DNA of 64,000 nucleotides from Ruegeria sp. 6PALISEP08 (GTDB taxonomy: Bacteria > Pseudomonadota > Alphaproteobacteria > Rhodobacterales > Rhodobacteraceae), in the NCBI RefSeq assembly GCF_001238295.1, contig NZ_LGXZ01000001.1, forward strand, positions 372,001 through 436,000, in the 5' to 3' direction. This document shows, piece after piece, positions 57,691 through 64,000 of the stretch. The translations under genes and the position numbers were made by a program. The first letter of the stretch is position 1, and every line of letters begins with the position of its first letter. The notes beneath the pieces were generated by a model, which saw only the letters and a program-made list of their open reading frames with translations, did not search any database and was not told the origin of the DNA.

Positions 57691-59324
57691 TGACCAAAAC
57701 CCGCCTCTATCTCTACGACACGACCCTGCGCGATGGGCAACAAACGCAAGGGGTGCAGTTCTCGACCGCCGAGAAAGTGCAGATCGCGCAGGCGCTGGAT
57801 GCCTTAGGTGTGGACTACATCGAAGGCGGTTGGCCCGGAGCGAACCCGACCGACAGCGCGTTTTTCGAGGCTGCGCCGAAGACCTCGGCCCGTCTGACGG
57901 CCTTTGGAATGACCAAGCGGGCGGGGCGCTCGGCCGAGAATGATGACGTTCTGGCGGCGGTGATGAATGCGGGCACGAAGGCGGTGTGTCTGGTAGGCAA
58001 GTCTCATGATTATCATGTGACCCACGCGCTTGGCATTTCTCTTGAAGAGAACACCGAAAACGTCCGCGCCTCGGTCGCGCATATCGTGGCGCAGGGGCGT
58101 GAAGCCCTATTTGACGCGGAACACTTTTTTGACGGATACAAGGACAACCCGGAATACGCGACAGAGGTTTGCCGTGCGGCACTGGAGGCGGGTGCGCGAT
58201 GGGTTGTGCTATGTGATACCAACGGTGGTGCTTTGCCGACCGAGGTCGGGCGGATCGTGTCCGAAGTCATCGCAGCAGGTTTGCCCGGTGATCGGCTGGG
58301 CATTCACACACATAACGACACCGAGAACGCAGTGGCCTGTTCACTGGCAGCGGTCGAGGTTGGCGCGCGTCAGATTCAGGGAACGCTGAATGGATTGGGC
58401 GAGCGTTGTGGCAATGCGAACCTGACTGCTTTGATCCCGACGCTGCTGCTGAAGGAACCCTATGCCTCGCAGTTTGAGACCGGTGTAAGTCTGGATGCTC
58501 TGGCGGGATTGACCCGTATCAGCCGGATGCTGGACGACGTTCTGAACCGCGTACCCAGCAAACAAGCGGCCTATGTCGGGGCGTCTGCCTTTGCGCATAA
58601 AGCGGGGCTGCACGCCAGCGCAATCCTCAAGGATCCGTCGACCTATGAGCATGTGGAGCCCGCAAGCGTCGGCAACACGCGCATCATTCCAATGTCGAAC
58701 CAGGCGGGGCAGTCGAACCTGCGCAAACGTTTGACCGAAGCCGGGCTAAGCGTTGAGGCGGGTGATCCTGCACTCGGTCGCATCCTTGATCGGATCAAAT
58801 TGCGTGAAGCGGATGGGTATTCCTATGACACCGCGCAAGCCAGTTTCGAACTGTTGGCGCGGGACGAGTTGGGACAACTGCCCGAGTTCTTTGAAGTCAA
58901 ACGCTACAAGGTCACGGTTGAGCGGCGGAAGAACAAGTACAACAAGATGGTCAGCCTGTCCGAGGCCGTTGTTGTCGTGAAGGTGGATGGTGAGAAGAAA
59001 CTGTCCGTCAGCGAATCCATGGACGAATCCGGCAGTGACCGGGGGCCGGTGAACGCTCTGGCCAAGGCGCTGGCGAAGGATCTGGGGCAATATTCGCAAG
59101 TCCTGTCAGACATGCGACTGGTCGACTTCAAGGTGCGGATCACACAAGGCGGGACCGAGGCGGTCACGCGCGTCATCATCGACAGCGAGGACGGGCAGGG
59201 GCGGCGCTGGTCGACCGTTGGCGTCAGCGCGAACATAGTCGACGCATCGTTCGAGGCTCTGCTGGATGCGATTCAGTGGAAACTGGTACGCGATTGCGAC
59301 CCGCAGAAGGCGGCGGCTGAGTGA
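57690..59324 (+). CDS. cimA: Citramalate synthase
   Basis: 544 residues of the alpha-isopropylmalate/homocitrate synthase family. The metal and catalytic region is RLYLYDTTLRDGQQTQGVQFS at the N-terminus, and then GWPGANPTDSAFF. The HxH metal site is in LGIHTHNDTENAVACSLAAVE. GTLNGLGERCGNANLTALIPTL is diagnostic of the CimA-like group rather than LeuA. The C-terminal LeuA-type regulatory domain is present (residues ~400-535). CimA condenses acetyl-CoA and pyruvate to (R)-citramalate, the threonine-independent route to 2-oxobutyrate and isoleucine. Its ATG overlaps the cysS stop by one base, and its stop overlaps the next gene's GTG. Confidence 0.92.
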   Translation: MTKTRLYLYDTTLRDGQQTQGVQFSTAEKVQIAQALDALGVDYIEGGWPGANPTDSAFFEAAPKTSARLTAFGMTKRAGRSAENDDVLAAVMNAGTKAVCLVGKSHDYHVTHALGISLEENTENVRASVAHIVAQGREALFDAEHFFDGYKDNPEYATEVCRAALEAGARWVVLCDTNGGALPTEVGRIVSEVIAAGLPGDRLGIHTHNDTENAVACSLAAVEVGARQIQGTLNGLGERCGNANLTALIPTLLLKEPYASQFETGVSLDALAGLTRISRMLDDVLNRVPSKQAAYVGASAFAHKAGLHASAILKDPSTYEHVEPASVGNTRIIPMSNQAGQSNLRKRLTEAGLSVEAGDPALGRILDRIKLREADGYSYDTAQASFELLARDELGQLPEFFEVKRYKVTVERRKNKYNKMVSLSEAVVVVKVDGEKKLSVSESMDESGSDRGPVNALAKALAKDLGQYSQVLSDMRLVDFKVRITQGGTEAVTRVIIDSEDGQGRRWSTVGVSANIVDASFEALLDAIQWKLVRDCDPQKAAAE

Positions 59325-60106
59325 GCGCGGTCTTTGACGACGACGTCAAAGCTTGTGCCGCGCTGGTGCAGCGGGCTGATCCTGATCGATTCCGCGCCGC
59401 AATGGCGGCCCCTGTAGCTGCCCGCGCCGTTCTGTTTCCGTTATACGCGCTGAATGTCGAAGTTGCGCGCGCGCCCTGGGTCACGCAAGAGCCGATGATT
59501 GCCGAAATGCGGCTGCAATGGTGGCGCGACGCCTTACAGGAAATTGCTGAAGGCACCACTGTGCGACGGCATGAAGTGGTAACGCCGTTGTCCCGTGTAC
59601 TCTCGCCACATCTGGCCGGTGTCTTGGATGAGTATGTGGCCGTAAGACGTTGGGATATATATCGGGATCCGTTTGAAGATCAGGAGCACTTTGACGCCTA
59701 TATCAACTACAGCACGGGGTCTTTGTTTGTAGCCTCCGCTCAGGCGCTGGGTGTAGCGGACGAGGATGTGCTGCGCAAATTTGGTTATGCGGTTGGTGTC
59801 GCAAACTGGTTTCGCGCGATTCCCGAGTTGGAAAACAGGGGGCGGGTACCTTTGTTGGATGGCACTCCGGAGGGGGTGCGTGCCCTTGCACAATCCGCGC
59901 TGGAGCGGCTGAACAAGGCCAGGGCAAACCACCGGGCCGCGATCTCTGCCGAAGCCCGTCCTGCGCTTTCTGCCGGGTGGCTGGCGGACTGGGTGTTGAA
60001 ACAAGCCGTTGCGCGGCCTGAACGCGTTGCCTCGGGCACGTTGATACCGGGCGAAATGCGGCAACGCCTGTCCCTGATGTGGACAGTCAGCAGCGGGCGC
60101 TGGTAA
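59321..60106 (+). CDS. Squalene/phytoene-synthase-fold protein, NDUFAF6-like
   Basis: 261 residues with the trans-isoprenyl synthase fold but without the Asp-rich substrate motifs: where the family has a DDxxD-type site this protein reads LYALNVEVARAPWVT. The remaining pattern (MRLQWWRDALQEIAEGTT, YINYSTGSLFVASAQALGV, YAVGVANWFRAIPELENRGRVPL) is that of the mitochondrial complex I assembly factor NDUFAF6 and its alphaproteobacterial relatives. A role in complex I assembly, rather than isoprenoid synthesis, is therefore a fair inference. The GTG at 59321 overlaps the cimA stop (GTGA). It ends directly against the convergent MFS gene. Confidence 0.78.
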   Translation: MSAVFDDDVKACAALVQRADPDRFRAAMAAPVAARAVLFPLYALNVEVARAPWVTQEPMIAEMRLQWWRDALQEIAEGTTVRRHEVVTPLSRVLSPHLAGVLDEYVAVRRWDIYRDPFEDQEHFDAYINYSTGSLFVASAQALGVADEDVLRKFGYAVGVANWFRAIPELENRGRVPLLDGTPEGVRALAQSALERLNKARANHRAAISAEARPALSAGWLADWVLKQAVARPERVASGTLIPGEMRQRLSLMWTVSSGRW

Positions 60107-61333
60107 TCACGCCCGTTCCGGGTCGGCAGGCCGCAGCACCAACCATAGCAAAGCGCCACCCGCCAGTGTCAGCAGTGGGACCATGGCCAGGTTTACCGCC
60201 GTCCAACCTTCGACCGCGGATCCGCCCGAGCAGTTCATCAGACCGCCCGAGGCCAACGAGGCCAATGTGACACCACCAAACACCAGAAGGTCGTTCAGGC
60301 CCTGCATCCGGCCACGCTCTTGCGGGTCATGCGAATCCGCCAGCATCGAGGTTGCGCCGATAAAGCCAAAGTTCCAACCAATGCCCAGAAGAACGAGGGC
60401 GAGAAAGAAGTTGCCAAGTTCAACCCCTTGCAGAGCAACAACCCCGGCGCTTGCCAAGATTGCGAGGCCCAGCGCCATGATCTTCTCAACACCAAATCGC
60501 GCGATCAGATGGCCGGTGAAGAAGCTGGGGATGTACATGGCCAGAACATGGCTTGTGACTACGTCCGCAGCATCATTGGCCGAGAACCCACAGCCGACAA
60601 CGGCCAGCGGTGTCGAGGTCATCACAAGGTTCATCAATGCGTAAGACACCATCGCACAGATGATTGCCACGGCGATGCGCGGCGTCTTCAGCAATTCGAG
60701 CCTTGACCGTCCCTTGGGTTCGTCAGCCGCAGGTTTCGCAGGCGTCGGAATGTCAAGAAAGAAGAACAGGGCCGAACCCAGAACGTTGATCCCGATCACG
60801 GCCAGATATGTGCCCAGAAATGGGATGACATAGGCTTCGGAGGTGAGTTTCACAATCTGAGGACCTATTATCGCCGCAGCCAAGCCACCGGCCATGACAT
60901 AAGAAATAGCCTTCGGACGATAAGCGTCCGATGCTGTATCTGCCGCAGCAAACCGGTAGAATCCGTGTGCACTCATGTAGATACCAGTCAGCAGGCTGCC
61001 GACAAGGAAGATCGGGAAAGAGCCAAGGAACAGGCCGTAAGCTCCGATTAGCCCACCCAACGCACCAGCGGTTGCACCAACAAGGAACCCCGCACGGCGA
61101 CCCCAGCGCTGCATTATGGCTGAGATCGGTGTGGCCGCCAGCATTGATCCCAGAACAATCAGGGAAATGGGCAGCGTCGCCAGGCAAGGGTTCGAGGCCA
61201 GCGACTGGCCTGCCAGCCCTCCGACAATGAACATCATGGGCATTTGTGCGCCCAGAATGGCCTGTGCGGCCACCAAAACGGCCACGTTGCGCTTGGCTTG
61301 ACGGTCATCGGGAAGAGTGGAGGTCATGGTCAT
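60107..61333 (-). CDS. MFS transporter
   Basis: About 408 residues with twelve predicted membrane helices. The family signature between helices 2 and 3 is GSMLAATPISAIMQRWGRRAGFLVG, and a central cytoplasmic loop (DIPTPAKPAADEPKGRSRLELL) separates the halves. LADSHDPQERGRMQGLNDLLVFGGV near helix 10 is like that of a YbfB/NreB-type exporter group. The substrate is unknown. The start is uncertain between ATG 61333 and 61327; neither has a clear ribosome site. Divergent from alkA, it ends at the base after the NDUFAF6-like stop. Confidence 0.87.
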   Translation of the reverse strand: MTMTSTLPDDRQAKRNVAVLVAAQAILGAQMPMMFIVGGLAGQSLASNPCLATLPISLIVLGSMLAATPISAIMQRWGRRAGFLVGATAGALGGLIGAYGLFLGSFPIFLVGSLLTGIYMSAHGFYRFAAADTASDAYRPKAISYVMAGGLAAAIIGPQIVKLTSEAYVIPFLGTYLAVIGINVLGSALFFFLDIPTPAKPAADEPKGRSRLELLKTPRIAVAIICAMVSYALMNLVMTSTPLAVVGCGFSANDAADVVTSHVLAMYIPSFFTGHLIARFGVEKIMALGLAILASAGVVALQGVELGNFFLALVLLGIGWNFGFIGATSMLADSHDPQERGRMQGLNDLLVFGGVTLASLASGGLMNCSGGSAVEGWTAVNLAMVPLLTLAGGALLWLVLRPADPERA

Positions 61334-61430
61334 GGGCGAATGGTTATCGGCTAAGTCTTTGCGGCACAAGCGGCTTGCATCTGTGGCACATGCGCCTAAC
61401 GTGCCCATGAACACCGAGCAGGGAGGCCGC

Positions 61431-62063
61431 ATGTCCGTAGGCCGCATTATCGAAACGCCTGATTGCGTGGCCGAAGGGGCCGAATGGCTGGTCCAAACCT
61501 GCCCGCGCATGGCTTACGCTATCGAACAAACAGGCCCGCTGCCTCTGCGCCGTCGCCCGGATGGTTTCGCGCAACTGCTGAGCGCAATTGTCAGCCAGCA
61601 GGTCAGCGTGGCTTCGGCTCGTGCGATCTGGAAACGGTTGCAGGATGCTAAACTGACGGGTCCGCGCAAGATCAAGTGGGCCACAGATGACGATCTGCGC
61701 GCCGTGGGGTTGAGCCGTCAGAAGATCCGCTATGCACGGGCGCTGGCTGAGGCGCGCATTGATTACAAAGCGTTGCGCGATGCCCCTGATGCCGAGGTCG
61801 TATCCACTCTGACACAAGTTTCTGGGATCGGCGTTTGGACGGCCGAGATTTATGCAATGTTTTCATTGGGCCGCGCGGACGTAATCGCGCCTGGCGATCT
61901 GGCGCTGCAAGAGGCCGCGCGCGTCCTCTATGACCTGCCCAACCGTCCCACAGACAAGGAACTGCGCCAAATGGCCGAGCCGTGGTCGCCATGGCGATCG
62001 GTTGCGGCGCGAGTGCTGTGGGCCTATTACCGGGTTGATAAACAAAGAGAAGGGATCAGATGA
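61431..62063 (+). CDS. DNA-3-methyladenine glycosylase II (AlkA-like)
   Basis: 210 residues of the HhH-GPD superfamily, removing alkylated bases from DNA. PDGFAQLLSAIVSQQVSVASARAIWKRL starts the core. The helix-hairpin-helix is VSGIGVWTAEIYAMFSLG and the catalytic Asp is in DVIAPGDLALQ. It is shorter than Escherichia coli AlkA, lacking its N-terminal domain, like the catalytic-core-only enzymes of many proteobacteria. The ATG at 61431 has GGGAGG 5 bases upstream. Its stop overlaps the ATG of the esterase gene by 4 bp. Confidence 0.9.
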   Translation: MSVGRIIETPDCVAEGAEWLVQTCPRMAYAIEQTGPLPLRRRPDGFAQLLSAIVSQQVSVASARAIWKRLQDAKLTGPRKIKWATDDDLRAVGLSRQKIRYARALAEARIDYKALRDAPDAEVVSTLTQVSGIGVWTAEIYAMFSLGRADVIAPGDLALQEAARVLYDLPNRPTDKELRQMAEPWSPWRSVAARVLWAYYRVDKQREGIR

Positions 62064-62725
62064 CACGGGTTTTGAATGCGCTGAGGAAAGAGCCTGTTTC
62101 GGGTGACACGCGCTCGGTCGTGGTGTTCGTGCATGGTTATGGCGCAAACGGTGCTGACTTGCTGGGGTTGGCTGATCCGCTGGGCGAACATCTGCCCGAC
62201 ACCCTGTTTGTGGCCCCCGACGCGCCCGAACAGATTCCAGGCATGCCCAACGGGTTTCAGTGGTTCCCGATCCCTTGGATCGACGGCTCGTCCGAGGAAG
62301 AGGCGCGTCGGGGCATGGAAATGGCGGTCGAGGACTTTGACGCCTTTCTGGACGCCCTGATGGTGGACGAAGACGTGTTGCCCGAGCAGGTTGTTCTTTT
62401 CGGTTTCAGCCAAGGCACGATGATGAGCCTGCACGTTGCCCCGCGCCGCGAAGACCCTGTGGCCGGGATTGTCGCCTTTTCCGGCCGGTTGCTGGAACCC
62501 GATCTTCTGCCCGACGAAACCGTAAGCCGGATGCCAGTCCTGCTGGTGCATGGCGATGCTGACGACGTTGTGCCGCCGCAATCACTGCCCGAGGCTGCCG
62601 AAGCCTTGCAGGCCGCAGACTTCAAAGAGGTCTATGCGCATGTCATGAAAGGCACCGGGCACGGCATTGCACCAGACGGGCTAAGCGTTGCGCTGGCCTT
62701 CATGCGCGACAAGCTGAGTCTTTAG
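62060..62725 (+). CDS. Alpha/beta-hydrolase, phospholipase/carboxylesterase family
   Basis: 221 residues. The nucleophile elbow is LFGFSQGTMMSLHVA, the Asp-bearing strand is VLLVHGDADDVVPP, and the His is in GTGHGIAPDGL. VVFVHGYGANGADLLGLA supplies the oxyanion region and FQWFPIPWIDG is typical of the acyl-protein thioesterase/carboxylesterase group (EstB-like). It would act on short- or medium-chain esters in the cytoplasm. The ATGA overlap with the glycosylase gene implies joint translation, without any known functional link. Confidence 0.87.
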   Translation: MTRVLNALRKEPVSGDTRSVVVFVHGYGANGADLLGLADPLGEHLPDTLFVAPDAPEQIPGMPNGFQWFPIPWIDGSSEEEARRGMEMAVEDFDAFLDALMVDEDVLPEQVVLFGFSQGTMMSLHVAPRREDPVAGIVAFSGRLLEPDLLPDETVSRMPVLLVHGDADDVVPPQSLPEAAEALQAADFKEVYAHVMKGTGHGIAPDGLSVALAFMRDKLSL

Positions 62726-62770
62726 CCTTTGAGATCAGATCGGTGGAGCGCTCAGGCGTTCCGCACCAGA

Positions 62771-63196
62771 TCAAGACCAAAGATGCGCCTCGGCGAACTC
62801 CACCGAGTTTCCGGCCGGATCGCGTACGTACAATGACCGTGCGCCGCCAGGCCAGTCAAATTCGGCATCGACGGGGATGTTCCAATCCAAAAGGTGTTTG
62901 CGCATCACTGCGATTTCATCGCGTGACAACACAAGACACACATGTCCGGGGCCGCGGGCGCCATGGGGTGGAACGGGCATCTCCGGGTTGAGCGGAGGCA
63001 GTTCAGTCTGTTCTGGATTGAAGATCAGCAGAACTGATCCACCGATGCGATAGAAAACGTGGCGGTCGCCGATGCGCTGAATACGGTCCAAACCCAGAAC
63101 CTCACCATAGAACTGTTCCGCGGCGTCCAGATCGTCTGCGTAGAGCGCCGCCTCCAGAATGGCCGAAGGGGCCGGAATGTCTGGCGTGAGTTTCAT
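62771..63196 (-). CDS. VOC-superfamily (glyoxalase/bleomycin-resistance-like) protein
   Basis: 141 residues with the paired beta-alpha-beta-beta-beta modules of the VOC fold: AILEAALYADDLDAAEQFYGEVLGL opens the first and HVCLVLSRDEIAVMRKHL the second. It ends with the common metal-site strand GGARSLYVRDPAGNSVEFAE, whose Glu is a likely ligand. His residues are in HGARGPGHVCLVL. The substrate is unknown; such genes include lyases, dioxygenases and resistance proteins. It converges on the esterase gene with 45 bp between. Confidence 0.85.
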   Translation of the reverse strand: MKLTPDIPAPSAILEAALYADDLDAAEQFYGEVLGLDRIQRIGDRHVFYRIGGSVLLIFNPEQTELPPLNPEMPVPPHGARGPGHVCLVLSRDEIAVMRKHLLDWNIPVDAEFDWPGGARSLYVRDPAGNSVEFAEAHLWS

Positions 63197-63228
63197 GCCC
63201 CAAGCCTAACAGATTAGGGCGGGTTTTG

Positions 63229-63834
63229 TCACCGGCGCGGACGTCGGTCGCGTTTATGCTGTGGGGTTGAGTTCAGCGTCGGCATAGGCAGGCTGCCCCA
63301 TTGGCCAGGCTCAAGATCTTCCAGGGTCCAGTCCCCGATGCAATACCGGATCAGGCGCAGGGTCGGCAGACCCACCGCCGCCGTCATGCGCCGCACTTGT
63401 CGGTTCTTGCCCTCTCGGATGGTCAGTTCCAGCCAGCTGTCGGGAACGCTTTTTCGATCTCGGATAGGCGGGGTACGGGGCCAGAGCCCCTCGGGCTCAT
63501 CAATCTGCCGGGCCTTTGCGGGCCGCGTTAGACCGTCCTTCAACTCAACCCCGTTCCGTAAGGCTTTTAAGGCTACCTCATCCGGGATGCCTTCAACCTG
63601 TACCCAATAGGTCTTTGCCATCTTGTGCTTGGGGTCTGATATCTGCGCCTGCAGTTTCCCGTGATCCGTCAGCAGCATCAAACCCTCGCTGTCACGATCC
63701 AGCCGGCCTGCGGGGTAAACGCCGGGCAAGTCGATAAAATCTGACAGCGTGCTACGCGGACTTTCGGCATTGGCGCGGTCCGTGAACTGCGGCAGCACGT
63801 CATAAGGTTTGTTGAAGCGAATGAACCAGGACAT
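63229..63834 (-). CDS. rluE: 23S rRNA pseudouridine synthase, RluE-like
   Basis: 201 residues of the RsuA/RluB/RluE group. The catalytic Asp is in [20 protein letters not shown] near residue 50. [26 protein letters not shown] is the second conserved block. No S4 domain precedes the catalytic domain, as in RluE, which modifies U2457 in E. coli. The start at 63834 opens [17 protein letters not shown]; a frame further upstream lacks similarity. The C-terminus is a short basic tail ([10 protein letters not shown]) that may bind RNA. Confidence 0.88.
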   Translation of the reverse strand: MSWFIRFNKPYDVLPQFTDRANAESPRSTLSDFIDLPGVYPAGRLDRDSEGLMLLTDHGKLQAQISDPKHKMAKTYWVQVEGIPDEVALKALRNGVELKDGLTRPAKARQIDEPEGLWPRTPPIRDRKSVPDSWLELTIREGKNRQVRRMTAAVGLPTLRLIRYCIGDWTLEDLEPGQWGSLPMPTLNSTPQHKRDRRPRR

Positions 63835-64000
63835 GACCCGCGCATAGCGCGAAGGACACGCCCGGTGCAAGCTGTGGATAACTGTCACAAGCCTGTAACA
63901 GTTTCGGCTTACCCATTCAGCGACATATTGTGGAAACTCAGGGCTTGTCAGAGTTTTAACACGATATATAGTTAAAAAAAGGCCGGAGCGGGTGCTCTCC

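Overview
The window reads as chromosome of a marine alphaproteobacterium of the Roseobacter group (Rhodobacteraceae). The evidence is compositional and genetic: GC-rich coding DNA with many 1-4 bp ATGA/GTGA gene overlaps, a B12-dependent class II ribonucleotide reductase (nrdJ), a GTTC-N7-GTTC SOS box in front of lexA, a two-cold-shock-domain protein, a VPLPA-type C-terminal sorting signal, a DmdB-like methylmercaptopropionate-CoA ligase homologue, and an MttB-family methyltransferase plus a corrinoid protein. I see no phage, plasmid, insertion sequence, integrase, CRISPR array or rRNA operon. Nearly all of it is ordinary, densely packed core genome.

Layout. 0-4.5 kb: trmJ, ctaA, an M32 carboxypeptidase and a secreted esterase, all rightward. 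4.4-9.7 kb: a non-coding stretch with a 10-bp palindrome, a VPLPA-CTERM surface protein, leftward gyrA with an unusual leader made of interleaved inverted repeats, usg, and a SYLF-domain protein. 9.7-16.4 kb: an uncharacterised radical SAM protein, the zwf-pgl-pgi operon feeding the Entner-Doudoroff/pentose phosphate routes, and the DmdB-like ligase. 16.4-20 kb: two tandemly duplicated tRNA-Asn genes, an MBL-fold hydrolase, an EnvZ-like kinase without an adjacent regulator, a hypothetical membrane-anchored protein and a CAT-anticodon tRNA. 20-25.7 kb: purM-purN-rnd, a lipoprotein, sufE, then leftward DUF1638 and corrinoid-protein genes. 25.7-32.8 kb: a PA0069-type radical SAM protein, gltA, gltX, comEC and lexA. 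32.8-36.9 kb: the tightly overlapped leftward run trpG-trpD-trpC-moaC-moeA. 37-45 kb: a polysaccharide-deacetylase-like protein, ppiD-trpE, an aminotransferase, gpt, fabI and divergent pdxH. 45-51 kb: cold-shock protein, DUF192 protein, tRNA-Pro, a lipoprotein and nrdJ. 51-56 kb: a hairpin-rich non-coding region ending in a strong terminator, an EF-hand protein, the MttB-family methyltransferase, an outer-membrane barrel, an aminotransferase and a YjbR protein. 56-64 kb: cysS-cimA-NDUFAF6-like operon, an MFS transporter, an AlkA-type glycosylase with an esterase, a VOC protein and rluE.

How the genes work together. Tryptophan synthesis is split: trpGDC lie with molybdopterin genes, while trpE lies behind the periplasmic chaperone ppiD. 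A cobalamin theme recurs: nrdJ needs B12, and the corrinoid protein at 25 kb and the MttB-family enzyme at 52 kb are the two halves expected of a corrinoid-dependent demethylation system (quaternary amine or similar substrate). They are 27 kb apart, and both upstream regions carry a GTCGCAA core, as a 10-bp direct repeat at one and in a palindrome at the other. That possible shared control, the interleaved repeats in the gyrA leader and the structured non-coding region after nrdJ are the observations most worth following. I did not find a clearly undescribed multi-gene system.
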